Assembly (NCBI RefSeq): GCF_020439865.1
Contig: NZ_JAGRPF010000138.1
Span: 1 to 64,000, forward strand
Length of the DNA stretch: 64,000 bases
Reading direction: 5' to 3'
Origin: Prosthecobacter sp.
GTDB taxonomy: Bacteria; Verrucomicrobiota; Verrucomicrobiia; Verrucomicrobiales; Verrucomicrobiaceae
In this document: positions 1 through 8,936 of the stretch, piece by piece
Layout: each line of letters starts with the position of its first letter
Position numbering within the stretch: the stretch's first letter is position 1
Program-made: the position numbers and the translations under genes
Notes under the pieces: generated by a model
What the model was told of the DNA's origin: nothing
What the model saw: the letters and a program-made list of their open reading frames with translations, nothing else
Databases searched by the model: none

Positions 1-1014
1 CTGAAAGACATCGCCCTCGCCACAGGTGTTTCCCTGATGACGGTGTCGCGCGTGTTGCGTGGAGCGCCGAAAGTGTCAGCGGAGAAGCGGGAACTGGTGC
101 TGAAGGAGGCGCGGCGCCTCAACTACCAGCCGGATCCGCATCTGGCGCGCATGATGCAGGTCGTTCGCGGCAAGAAGCAGACGCGTGTGCGAGCGGTGAT
201 CGCCGTGATCCGCGAGCATGTGCCGCAGGACGGGCTGCTGGGGCCTTCGTATCAATACGTTCCCATTGAGCCGATCCGCAGCCGTGCGCACGGACATGGC
301 TACGCGGTGGAGGAGTTCTTTCTTGGAAAAGATGGCCTAACGCCAAAGAAGCTACAAAAGATCCTGCACGCACGCGGTATCGAAGGCGTGATCGTTTCGC
401 CGCAGAGCATGCAGCTTCCGTGCAGCAAAATCGACTACACACCTTTTGCCGCGGTGACATTCGGCAACGCGATGCATTCCCCAGCCCTGCACATGTGCGC
501 GGGAAACATGACGCTGGGCATTCACACCGCCGCCGAGCAACTCCAGGCACGCGGCTACAAGCGCATCGGCGTGGCGGTGACGAAGTGGATCGTGAACCGC
601 TCGCAGTTCGGCTACAGCGGCGGCCTGTTTCACTGGCAGCTTGGCGTGCCGCCGGAGGATCGCGTGCCGCTGCTGCTCTTTCCGAGCAACGACATCAGCC
701 GCGGCTTCGATGTGTTTGCCAAATGGATGCGCGAACACGAACCCGACGCGCTGATCACCTTCGACACCCACGTTCCGGGCTGGCTGAAGCGGCTCGGTCT
801 GCGTGCGCCGAAGGACATTGGCTTCGTCGTGCACGACTGGACGCCACGCATGCCGGAGTTCGCCGGCATTTATCAGCGTCGTGATCATCTCGCTGCGGCA
901 GCAGTCGATTTGGTCGTCACGCAGCTTTCGCAGCACGAACACGGCATCCCCGAGGTGCCACGCCAGATCATGATTCCGCCGCAGTGGGTCGATGGGCCGA
1001 GCGTGCGTGCGTAG
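1..1014 (+). CDS. LacI-family transcriptional regulator (5' end missing)
   Basis: Sugar-responsive DNA-binding regulator. The frame is open from base 1 and encodes LKDIALATGVSLMTVSRVLRG, which is the LacI helix-turn-helix, so the true start lies just outside the window; the ATG at 37 is internal to the HTH. A hinge helix region (ARRLNYQPDPHLARMM) follows, then a periplasmic-binding-protein-like effector domain ending in QWVDGPSVRA. LacI proteins of this type usually control one carbohydrate locus, often adjacent to them; the left neighbour is not visible. The downstream pepD is co-directional after a 58-base gap containing a hairpin. Effector unknown. Confidence 0.9.
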   Translation: MKDIALATGVSLMTVSRVLRGAPKVSAEKRELVLKEARRLNYQPDPHLARMMQVVRGKKQTRVRAVIAVIREHVPQDGLLGPSYQYVPIEPIRSRAHGHGYAVEEFFLGKDGLTPKKLQKILHARGIEGVIVSPQSMQLPCSKIDYTPFAAVTFGNAMHSPALHMCAGNMTLGIHTAAEQLQARGYKRIGVAVTKWIVNRSQFGYSGGLFHWQLGVPPEDRVPLLLFPSNDISRGFDVFAKWMREHEPDALITFDTHVPGWLKRLGLRAPKDIGFVVHDWTPRMPEFAGIYQRRDHLAAAAVDLVVTQLSQHEHGIPEVPRQIMIPPQWVDGPSVRA

Positions 1015-1034
1015 CTTCGATTGGCAATCGAAGC
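1014..1034 (+). other. Perfect hairpin overlapping the LacI stop codon
   Basis: Nine-base arms GCTTCGATT and AATCGAAGC around a GGC loop, beginning at the last base of the TAG stop. No T-run follows, so it is not a standard intrinsic terminator. It may protect the 3' end of the LacI mRNA or reduce read-through into pepD; that role is inference. Confidence 0.5.
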
Positions 1035-1072
1035 GGTAGCGTCCATGGTCTGACCGTCCATCGAAACTCCCC

Positions 1073-2521
1073 ATGCCTGACCTCCGCGCCCTCGAACCCA
1101 ACGCTCTCTGGAACTGCTTCGCCGATCTCAATGCCGTGCCGCGACCGTCGAAACGGGAGGAACGCGTCGTGGGATTCGTTTTGGGATTCGCCGCACGCCA
1201 TGGCCTTGCGGCACAGCTCGACAGCGCCGGCAATGTGATCGTCAAAAAGCCTGCGTCAGCAGACCGACAGGATCGCCCTGCAGTGATCATGCAGGCGCAT
1301 CTCGACATGGTGCACAAGGCTGCGGACGGACTGAACTTCGACTTCGACGCGCAGGGCATCGACATGTGGGTCGATGGCGACTGGGTGCGCGCACGCGGCA
1401 CCACGCTTGGCGCGGACAACGGTCTCGGCGTGGCGGCGATCCTCGCGGTGCTGGCGTCCACGGATCTGTCGCATCCGCCCATCGAAGCGCTTTTCACTCT
1501 CGATGAAGAACAGGGCATGGGCGGTGCACTCGGACTGCAACCGGGCCTGCTCACGGGCAAAACGATGCTGAATCTCGATTCCGAGGAAGATGACACCTTC
1601 ACCATCGGTTGCGCAGGCGGCATGGACACGCTCGCGAGCCATGACTACGCCGAAACCACGCACGCATCCGATGCGCCGGTCATCGCCATCCAGATCACCG
1701 GCCTGCGCGGCGGACACTCCGGGCTGCAGATTCACGAAGGCCGCGCCAACGCCATCAAGCTCATGGCCCGCATCCTTCACGCTTGCGGTGAAAAGGCCGT
1801 GGCCCTGAGCACGATGCGCGGCGGCAGCGCACGCAACGCCATTCCGGCGCAGTGCACGGCCCAGGTCGTGGTGCTCGATCACGCGCGCTTCGACGAATGC
1901 TTCCGCAGTGAGGTCAAAGGCATCCGGGAAGAATTCGAACTCATCGAGCCGGGACTCCAGATCACCACCGAGGCGATTCAATCGAAAGCCGACAGCATCT
2001 CAACGATGACCGCTGAATCCCAGCGAGCCTTCGTGCTCGCCATGCAGGCCGTGGTGAACGGAGTCTATCGCATGAGCCCGGTTGTGCCCGGCCTGGTCGA
2101 AGCTTCATCGAATCTCTCGCTCATCTCCCTCGCTGGCGGACACGCCGAATGGAGCGGCCTGCAGCGCAGCTCGGTGTCATCGAGCAATCTGGATGTCGCC
2201 CGTGCTTTTGCCGCACCGTTTCAGATGATCGGCGCCCGCGTGCGTCACGCCGACGGCTATCCCGGCTGGAGCCCCAGCGCCACATCGCCGATCCTCGAAA
2301 AGATGAAAACGCTCTACCGCGATCTTTTCGGCCACGAGGTCAAAGTCGGCGCCTGCCACGCCGGACTCGAATGCGGCGTCATCGCCATCGCCTATCCCGG
2401 CCTCGACATGATTTCGTTCGGTCCGAACATCCACGAAGCACACTCCGAGAAGGAATGCGCCAGCATCTCTTCAACGCAGAAGTTTTGGAAGCTGCTCACC
2501 GCGACGCTGGCCGCGATGTAA
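1073..2521 (+). CDS. pepD: Aminoacyl-histidine dipeptidase (peptidase D, M20C)
   Basis: Cytosolic zinc dipeptidase of broad specificity, including Xaa-His dipeptides. At 482 residues it matches the usual M20C length. Metal-site motifs are in place: QAHLDMVH (His76, Asp78), GTTLGADNGLG (Asp115, bridging), DEEQGMGG (Glu145 general base, Glu146), HSGLQIHEGRANAIKLM in the lid/dimerisation domain, and CHAGLECG near the C-terminus. The ATG at 1073 begins MPDLRALEPN, matching the family's N-terminal '...LEP..vw.yF..i..ipRPS.' pattern. Convergent with the FAD oxidoreductase, with about 20 bases between the stops. Confidence 0.93.
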   Translation: MPDLRALEPNALWNCFADLNAVPRPSKREERVVGFVLGFAARHGLAAQLDSAGNVIVKKPASADRQDRPAVIMQAHLDMVHKAADGLNFDFDAQGIDMWVDGDWVRARGTTLGADNGLGVAAILAVLASTDLSHPPIEALFTLDEEQGMGGALGLQPGLLTGKTMLNLDSEEDDTFTIGCAGGMDTLASHDYAETTHASDAPVIAIQITGLRGGHSGLQIHEGRANAIKLMARILHACGEKAVALSTMRGGSARNAIPAQCTAQVVVLDHARFDECFRSEVKGIREEFELIEPGLQITTEAIQSKADSISTMTAESQRAFVLAMQAVVNGVYRMSPVVPGLVEASSNLSLISLAGGHAEWSGLQRSSVSSSNLDVARAFAAPFQMIGARVRHADGYPGWSPSATSPILEKMKTLYRDLFGHEVKVGACHAGLECGVIAIAYPGLDMISFGPNIHEAHSEKECASISSTQKFWKLLTATLAAM

Positions 2522-2541
2522 GTCGTTTCTCAAAGCAGCGG

Positions 2542-3960
2542 CTACACCCGCTGTCCCATCGCCTCCAACTTCGCCAATCCCTCGCTCCATGCCACCTCAT
2601 GTGGCATGCGCTTCGACGTAGCGGCCAGCGCGGCGACGACGCCGGCGGCTTCGCCCATCGCCACGGCATTGCCAGTGACGCGATAGCTCGAATGCGCGAT
2701 GAAATCGCCGCTGATGCAGCGCCCGGCCATCATGAGGCCATCGACCTCCTGCGCGATCAGCGCTCGCAGCGGGATGTCATAGGGCTGCATCTTGATGTTC
2801 TTCGGCATGATGGCGTGGTTCTTATTGTGCTCGGCACTCAGGGCGTGCACGTCGATGCCGAAGGTCACGCGCGTCACCGCGTCCTCATGCCTTGCGCCTT
2901 TGGCGAGGTCATCTTGAAGCACCGTGTAGCGCCCTTTGATGCGGCGCCCATCGCGCACACCGATCTGCTCCGCAGTGGCGACGATTTGAATGCCTTCCCA
3001 TGGTCCGCCGAGCCCGCGCAAGCCCGCGACCATCTTGTTCATCTCCGCACGGGCACGCACAGTGGCGGCGGTGATCTCGGCGGCGTCCCAGGCCTTGATG
3101 CCATACTCATGGTTCATCATGGCAAAGATCAAATTGTCGCGCACATGCCACATCGTGGGACTGGCGTAGCTCGGGAAGTGGCCGGTGCTCACGAGCACGT
3201 CCTTGATGCGCTTCTTCTTTTCCTGGTCTGAGTTCTCGCCTTCCTTCGGCTGGGCAAAGCGCACAAACTCGCGTAGCGCCTGCACATCCTTCACAATCAG
3301 CAGCGCGTTGAGCGACATCGGCTGGCAGGGGCAGTCCTCGGCCATGCCGGTCTCGAACGCGCAGCCCGCCTGGTAGCCGAGATCACCGTCGCCGGTTGTG
3401 TCGATGAACACGGGCGCCCTCCATGCCTGGCGTCCAGATTTTGACTCGGTGACGATGGTCGTGAGCTTGTTTCCTTCCTTGAAGGCCGCGCAGACTTTGG
3501 TGTGATACTGAAACTTCACGCCCGCCTCCAAGCACAATTCCTCCAGCAGCAGTTTCAATGCCTCGGGATCGTAGCAGAAGCGGCTCGTGCTCTTCGAGTT
3601 CGCACGCGCATCACGTGCGTCGAGCTTCTCGCGCAGCTCTTTGGCGAAACCGGGTTTGTTAAAGTCGAGGAAGTATCCCAGCAGGCCCGCCGTCCAGATG
3701 CCGCCGAGGCAGCCGCGCCACTCAAACAAGCGCACCTTCGCACCCGCACGCGCCGCGGTGATCGCCGCCGCCACACCGGCCGGGCCGGCGCCACAGACAA
3801 TCACATCCGCGTCATTCGCGAGCGGAATGTCATGCGCAGGCTCGGTGAAGAGGCCTTCTTTCGAAAGAGCATCAGCCGCCACCAGCGACGACTGGCTGGC
3901 AGCACTGCCGGCAAGCGCGGCGGAGATGAAGTGGCGACGGGAAACGGGGGCGGGTTTCAT
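2542..3960 (-). CDS. Secreted FAD-dependent oxidoreductase (FAD_oxidored family)
   Basis: 472-residue flavoprotein, probably exported folded: the N-terminus SRRHFISAALAGSAAS is a Tat-like leader with twin arginines. The dinucleotide-binding motif DVIVCGAGPAGVAAAITAARAGAKVRLFE lies at about residues 52-80, followed by GCLGGIWTAG and, near the end, GLMMAGRCISGDFIAHSSYRVTGNAVAMGEAAG, the second FAD-contact region of this family. Similar proteins are abundant in Verrucomicrobia and Planctomycetes, commonly beside glycan-degrading genes, but the substrate is unknown. It follows the alpha/beta hydrolase on the same strand after a gap of about 56 bases and may be the last gene of that operon. Confidence 0.85.
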   Translation of the reverse strand: MKPAPVSRRHFISAALAGSAASQSSLVAADALSKEGLFTEPAHDIPLANDADVIVCGAGPAGVAAAITAARAGAKVRLFEWRGCLGGIWTAGLLGYFLDFNKPGFAKELREKLDARDARANSKSTSRFCYDPEALKLLLEELCLEAGVKFQYHTKVCAAFKEGNKLTTIVTESKSGRQAWRAPVFIDTTGDGDLGYQAGCAFETGMAEDCPCQPMSLNALLIVKDVQALREFVRFAQPKEGENSDQEKKKRIKDVLVSTGHFPSYASPTMWHVRDNLIFAMMNHEYGIKAWDAAEITAATVRARAEMNKMVAGLRGLGGPWEGIQIVATAEQIGVRDGRRIKGRYTVLQDDLAKGARHEDAVTRVTFGIDVHALSAEHNKNHAIMPKNIKMQPYDIPLRALIAQEVDGLMMAGRCISGDFIAHSSYRVTGNAVAMGEAAGVVAALAATSKRMPHEVAWSEGLAKLEAMGQRV

Positions 3961-4016
3961 GCCCCATCTTCACGAAAGGTGGCCGGGAAAGCTATCAAGA
4001 CTTTCTCGGGCAGGAT

Positions 4017-4916
4017 TTACTTCAGGTGGTCGGCGATCCACTGCGCAAACAGATGCGCGTCCCAAATCATCGTGGGCCAGCCATGTTTCTCGCCGGGGCG
4101 GATCGTCAGCGCGACCTCGCGGCCCAGTGCAGCCGCTTTTTCCCGGAAGCGGGTGGATTGATCCGGGGGCACCAGCGTGTCCGCGCCGCCATGCGTGATG
4201 AAAATGGGCGGCAGGGCTTTTGTGATGTGGTAGATCGGCGACACATCGCGCCCGATGATCTTCCATTCGTTCAGATCCGCCGCCTTTGGCCCGAAGGACT
4301 TGCGGAAGCTCTTCGGCGGTCCGCCATCGTGGAGGTTCTCCGTGGAGGGACCGAGATTGAGCAGATCGGTGACCGGATAAAACACCGTCGCCGCCTGCAC
4401 CGCGCTGCTTTCACGATCCACGGGATCAGCGGAGTTCGGGTCGCCCGGACCGCCGCAGGTGGCGAGCATCAGGCTCAAATGCCCGCCGGAACTTCCGCCG
4501 AACACACCGATGCGATTTGGATCAATGCCATACTCCTTCGCGTGATAACGCACGAAGCGCGCCGCGTGCTCCACGTCCTCGACAATCTCCTGAATCGTTG
4601 CCTCCGGCTGAGAAAGATGCGAGACCGCCACCAGCGTGAGTCCCTGACGCAGGAACGACGAGGCGATCCATGGCTGAAACTTCTTCGGATCGGATTTCCA
4701 ACGACCGCTGACCATCACCAGCACCGCGGCGCCGCTGGGATGGGCCGGGCGCACCACATCGAGTGTCAAGTCATGCCCGTGACGCTGTGTGTAAACGATG
4801 CCGCGCGTCTCGCTGAACTCCGGATGAAAAAACCACCAACCCGCGCCAAAGAGCAGAACAGCGAACACGATGATCGCGAGGACAACGCGAAGCAGCAGAC
4901 GAAAAAAGCGGCGCAT
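4017..4916 (-). CDS. Membrane-anchored alpha/beta hydrolase (esterase/lipase-like)
   Basis: Predicted carboxylesterase, 299 residues. The start chosen encodes MRRFFRLLLRVVLAIIVFAV, a basic N-terminus followed by one hydrophobic anchor; its ATG overlaps the TGA of the upstream gene by one base (TGATG), which suggests translational coupling and argues against an in-frame start further upstream. The nucleophile elbow is GVFGGSSGGHLSLM, the acid lies in FITHGGADTLVPP, and the likely histidine is in PGEKHGWP, completing a Ser-Asp-His triad of the BD-FAE/acetyl-esterase type. Such enzymes often deacylate plant polysaccharides; substrate not determined. Confidence 0.85.
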   Translation of the reverse strand: MRRFFRLLLRVVLAIIVFAVLLFGAGWWFFHPEFSETRGIVYTQRHGHDLTLDVVRPAHPSGAAVLVMVSGRWKSDPKKFQPWIASSFLRQGLTLVAVSHLSQPEATIQEIVEDVEHAARFVRYHAKEYGIDPNRIGVFGGSSGGHLSLMLATCGGPGDPNSADPVDRESSAVQAATVFYPVTDLLNLGPSTENLHDGGPPKSFRKSFGPKAADLNEWKIIGRDVSPIYHITKALPPIFITHGGADTLVPPDQSTRFREKAAALGREVALTIRPGEKHGWPTMIWDAHLFAQWIADHLK

Positions 4917-7093
4917 CACTTCACAAAGATAAACTGCTGCGTGTTGATGAGCGCGAAGACGAGATCTTCGATGTCGAGACCGCTTTGCTGCGCCTTGGCC
5001 CATGCAGTCCGCTCGGCTTCGGTGGGCTTGCGCGACAGCAAGGTCTGATAAACCGCCGTCACCTGATCGTCCGGGTATTTCGCCGCGGCGAGGTTCAGTC
5101 GAAGCTGGGTGTTTGGTTTGAGGACGCTCTCGAACAGCTCGCTGTTCATCAACACCAGCGCCTGCGGCATGGACGCATCGCTGTTCGCGTTGTCGATGAG
5201 ATCGCGATCACTCTGACCGAACTCACGAAGGTAATGGCCACGCGGCGCAGGTGACTCGAGATCAGCGGCACGCGGCCAGTCTTTCGCCTGCGCACGCCGA
5301 GATTTGAGATAGGCATCGATGTCGGTGACGCCGAGCCGCTTTGCCTCCTCGTGGTAAACAGCATCGCAAGCGTCTGCTGCGGTCTTTTCCTCACGCGGAA
5401 TTGCCTGATCGATGTCGTAGCCGGGCACGTCGATGTAGGCGCGGTTCTGGCCGGCCTTCTTGAGTTCTTCGAGCCCCGGTTTGACAACGGGAATCGGCGG
5501 TGGCGCGGGTTTGCCGGTCTTCTTCTCGTAAAGCCGCGCCACCGCAGGCACGACGACGTGATCGTGAATGCCGGTGCGTGCGACGAACTCGACGCTGCGA
5601 ATCTCGAGGTTCAGTTTCTCCATCAGCGGTTTGTCCTTCGCCTTCTGCGCCGCGGTGTAGGCCTCGCGCAGCGGCTTGGAGCGGGCTGAGACGGATTCAT
5701 AAACTTCCGAAGCCTTCATGGCACCGTCGAAGATCTCCTGCGTGGTCATCAAATCGAGCGCGTCACTGAGCTTGCCGCGATACACGAGCTTCTTTGCCAT
5801 TTCCGAGTCAATTCCCTTCCGTCGCGGCAGGTCCGGCGTGGGATGGATGAGCGTGACGAAGCTGTCGTAGATCTGCTCCGCCGTCATGCGGCGCAGCACG
5901 GGTCCTGTGAAGTGATAAACCTCACCGAGCACGAGTTCGTCGAGGGTGGCCTCGTTTTGATAGGCCTGCGTGTTGTAGAGCGCACGCAGATACGCCTTCA
6001 CATCATAGCGGCTCTCGATCATGAGCTTTTCGAGATGCTTCATGAGCGCGGGATTCATCGCCACGGTGGTGTCCATGATCTCATCCACCGGTTCGATCAA
6101 ACCCACGCCAAACACGCGCTTCCACAGACGGTTCGCGATCACGGTGGTGAAACGCGGATTCTCCGGCGATGTCATCCATTCAGCAAACGTCCGCACATCA
6201 CCTGTCAGCGGCTTACCGAGCATCGTCGCGGCTTTGACGGCGTCCTTCGGCTTCGCGTCGGTGTATTGATAGTCGTGCGGCAGCTTCAGCACACGCGTCG
6301 GCAACGACTGCACTTTGCTGTAGCGGACGAAGTCGCCCAGGTTTTCAAACACGCGTCCAATGTGGCGTGCGTTGGTGGCGAGTTCGGGCTTTTTGTCAGC
6401 GGCACGCTTCAATTCCATCAGCTCGCCTTTGTCGGAGACGCCGGTGAAGTTTGTCTCCAGCGGATAGGTGAAGGCCGCCATCTGGTAGAACTGCATCTGC
6501 GTCCATTTGTCGAAGGGATGGTTGTGGCACTGCGCGCACTCGATGCGTGTGCCGAGGAAGACGCGCGTCGTGTTCGCCAGATTGTCGAGGGGCATGCCGA
6601 GATCGCGCATGTAGTAGCCGATGGCCGGATTGTCCCACACCTTGCCCTGCGCCGTGAGCAGCTCGCGCACGAAAGCGTCATACGGCATGTTTTCACGGAT
6701 GCGCTTCTTCACATGCTCGAGGTAGGGCTTCGAGGTCATCTCACCCTGACCGCCGTTCGCACGCGACTGCACGCGAAGCAGATCGGCCCAGAACTGGAAC
6801 ATGTGCTGCGCATAGCCGTCGCTGGCCAGCAGCGAATCGATCAGCTTCGCACGCTTGTCCTTGTCCGTGCTCTGTAGGAACACGTGCGTCTCCTGCATCG
6901 TCGGAATGCGTCCGATGATGTCGAGATGCACGCGACGAACGAACGTTTCATCGCTGGCAGGCGGATTCGCCTTCAAACCGTTCTGCTGCCAGTCCTTGGC
7001 AAGCAGCGCGTCGATCTGTTTCGACGCCTCATCCGCCTGCGTGCAAACGACGAGGCTAAGCGTGACAAAAAGCGTGCGCGTGAAGGCTTTCAT
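4916..7093 (-). CDS. DUF1549/DUF1553 protein (PSCyt2-PSD1)
   Basis: 725-residue secreted protein (leader MKAFTRTLFVTLSLVVCTQA). The DUF1549 half starts with VRRVHLDIIGRIPTMQE and includes ECAQCHNHPFDKWTQMQFYQ, a CxxCH haem-type motif; the DUF1553 half contains PRFTTVIANRLWKRVFGVGLIEPVDE and ends with ALINTQQFIFVK. The family is largely confined to Planctomycetes and Verrucomicrobia, and its function is unproven though a periplasmic electron-transfer or glycan-linked role is often assumed. No PSCyt1 domain precedes it. It is coupled by TGATG to the alpha/beta hydrolase downstream and follows pepF by about 40 bases. Confidence 0.9.
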   Translation of the reverse strand: MKAFTRTLFVTLSLVVCTQADEASKQIDALLAKDWQQNGLKANPPASDETFVRRVHLDIIGRIPTMQETHVFLQSTDKDKRAKLIDSLLASDGYAQHMFQFWADLLRVQSRANGGQGEMTSKPYLEHVKKRIRENMPYDAFVRELLTAQGKVWDNPAIGYYMRDLGMPLDNLANTTRVFLGTRIECAQCHNHPFDKWTQMQFYQMAAFTYPLETNFTGVSDKGELMELKRAADKKPELATNARHIGRVFENLGDFVRYSKVQSLPTRVLKLPHDYQYTDAKPKDAVKAATMLGKPLTGDVRTFAEWMTSPENPRFTTVIANRLWKRVFGVGLIEPVDEIMDTTVAMNPALMKHLEKLMIESRYDVKAYLRALYNTQAYQNEATLDELVLGEVYHFTGPVLRRMTAEQIYDSFVTLIHPTPDLPRRKGIDSEMAKKLVYRGKLSDALDLMTTQEIFDGAMKASEVYESVSARSKPLREAYTAAQKAKDKPLMEKLNLEIRSVEFVARTGIHDHVVVPAVARLYEKKTGKPAPPPIPVVKPGLEELKKAGQNRAYIDVPGYDIDQAIPREEKTAADACDAVYHEEAKRLGVTDIDAYLKSRRAQAKDWPRAADLESPAPRGHYLREFGQSDRDLIDNANSDASMPQALVLMNSELFESVLKPNTQLRLNLAAAKYPDDQVTAVYQTLLSRKPTEAERTAWAKAQQSGLDIEDLVFALINTQQFIFVK

Positions 7094-7133
7094 GAAGGCT
7101 CTGGCAAACGAGGGGCCACTGGGCCTTCTATCC

Positions 7134-8930
7134 TCACTTGATCGCCTCGTAGGCCTGAAGCGAAGGTTCCATCGCCTTCAGCGCCGTGGCCCAGAACTCG
7201 GGTTTCGTGAGGTCTTCACCGAGCGTTTGTTTCACCACTTCCTCGCATGTCGCACTGCCGGTCATGGCGAGGAAGGCCTCGTAGCGTGGCAGAAAGGCGG
7301 CGCCTTCGGCTTTGAATCGGGCGAAGAGCGCCTGGCTGAGCAGATAGCCGAAGACGTAGGGGAAGTTGTAGAACGAGACGCCAGTGATGAAGAAATGCAT
7401 CTTGTAGGCCCAGAACATCGGGTCGGTGCCGTCGGGCAGCAGCGTGTCGCCGTAGAGCTTGCGCTGGGCTTCGTTCATGAGTTCGCTGAAGCGTGAGACC
7501 GACAGCTCACCGCCGGCGCGCTCGGTGTAGAAAGCCTTCTCGAACTCGTAGCGCATGGGGATGTTGATCAGGTAGGCATGCGCGCGGAGCATTTCCTGGT
7601 CGAGCAGGTAGGCCTTGGTGGCTTCGGTGATTCCCGGGTCGCTCATGAGGCCGTCGAGCAGGATCATCTCGCCGAAATTCGACGCCGTTTCCGCGAGCGT
7701 CATCGGATAGCTCGCAGCAAACGAGCGTGCAGGCCGCAGCACGCACGAATGCCACGCGTGACCGACCTCATGCGCGAGCGTGACCATGTCATGCACGGTC
7801 TTATGGAAGGTCATGTAAACGCGCTCCTCGTGCTTGAGCTGCGATCCGGTGCAGAACGCGCCGGGGCGCTTGCCTGCACGCGGCTGGGCCTCGATCCAGC
7901 GCTGCGAGAGCATCTCGCGGAAGTATTCGCCGAGCTTCGGATACGCAGCGCTGAAGGCGTGATCGACGGTGGCGCAGGCTTCGTCCCAGGTGAGCGGTTT
8001 TTCGTCCGGCGGAGCGACCTGCGGCGCTTCAAGGTCGAAGTAGTGCAGCGCGGGCGTGCCCTGCAGCTTCGCCGCTTTGCGAATCGCGCGACGCGGCAGA
8101 TCGATGTTCGCATGAATCGCTTCCAGCATCGCATCGAGCGACTTGCGACTCATCGCGCCGTCAAACAGCGGCGTGTCGAGGAAGTGCGGCAGACCACGGC
8201 GACCAAACAAGCTCAAACGCGTGCCTGCGATGCCGTTCAAACCAGCAGCGAGTGTGACAGCGTGATCGTGCCACGGCTTCTGGCCATCATGGAACGCCGC
8301 CTCGCGCAGCTTGCGATCCCCTTCGGACATCAGCGCACGACGACGCGACATCGGCACGATTTCCTTGTGACCATCGGGGAAGGCCATTTCGAACTCCATC
8401 TTGCCGGTCAGCGTGTCGTAAAGCCGTCCCCAGGCATGCAGGCCGTTCACGTTGAGATCAGCGGCCAGCGACTCCATTTCCGCGCTCATCTGATGCTGCC
8501 CCTCGTGGCGCATCCGCTTCACCGCGTGCTCCGCGTTTTTCAACGCAGGGTCGGACAGCATTGAATCGAACGCCGCATCACTCAATGCCGCGAGCGCCGA
8601 GCGCAGTGAGGCCATGAGCTTCGTGCTCTCGGCCTCCAGCGTCGAAATCCAAGCCTCATCGGCCTTCACGCCTTCGTCGTTCGCGTCATCGGCGGAAAGA
8701 CAGCCGAGATACGCCGAGAGGTGACCGAGACGATCGCTCACAGTTTCGAGCGTGTTGATCACACCGACGATTTCGGCCGTGTTACCACCGAGCGCCGCAG
8801 CTCGTGTTTTCAACAACTCGACATCGCGCACGAGCGCAGCTTTGAACTCGGTGTAGTCAGCTTTGCCAAAGCCGGAGAACCAGGATTCGAGAGACCAGCG
8901 ATCAGGAGTGGTGGGTGTGGAGTGAGGCAT
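7134..8930 (-). CDS. pepF: Oligoendopeptidase F (M3B metallopeptidase)
   Basis: Cytosolic zinc oligopeptidase that hydrolyses medium-length peptides. 598 residues, the normal PepF length. The N-terminal oligoendopeptidase domain (SLESWFSGFGKADYTEFKAAL) is followed by the M3 catalytic domain with VTLAHEVGHAWHS (HExxH) and the third zinc ligand in MTLAETASNFGEMILLDGL. The C-terminal part has the family's HFFITGVSFYNFPYVFGYLLSQ region. The ATG at 8930 lies 6 bases after the KDG kinase stop, so it probably sits in the same operon as the uronate genes, although no metabolic link is obvious. Confidence 0.93.
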   Translation of the reverse strand: MPHSTPTTPDRWSLESWFSGFGKADYTEFKAALVRDVELLKTRAAALGGNTAEIVGVINTLETVSDRLGHLSAYLGCLSADDANDEGVKADEAWISTLEAESTKLMASLRSALAALSDAAFDSMLSDPALKNAEHAVKRMRHEGQHQMSAEMESLAADLNVNGLHAWGRLYDTLTGKMEFEMAFPDGHKEIVPMSRRRALMSEGDRKLREAAFHDGQKPWHDHAVTLAAGLNGIAGTRLSLFGRRGLPHFLDTPLFDGAMSRKSLDAMLEAIHANIDLPRRAIRKAAKLQGTPALHYFDLEAPQVAPPDEKPLTWDEACATVDHAFSAAYPKLGEYFREMLSQRWIEAQPRAGKRPGAFCTGSQLKHEERVYMTFHKTVHDMVTLAHEVGHAWHSCVLRPARSFAASYPMTLAETASNFGEMILLDGLMSDPGITEATKAYLLDQEMLRAHAYLINIPMRYEFEKAFYTERAGGELSVSRFSELMNEAQRKLYGDTLLPDGTDPMFWAYKMHFFITGVSFYNFPYVFGYLLSQALFARFKAEGAAFLPRYEAFLAMTGSATCEEVVKQTLGEDLTKPEFWATALKAMEPSLQAYEAIK

Positions 8931-8936
8931 AAATGA

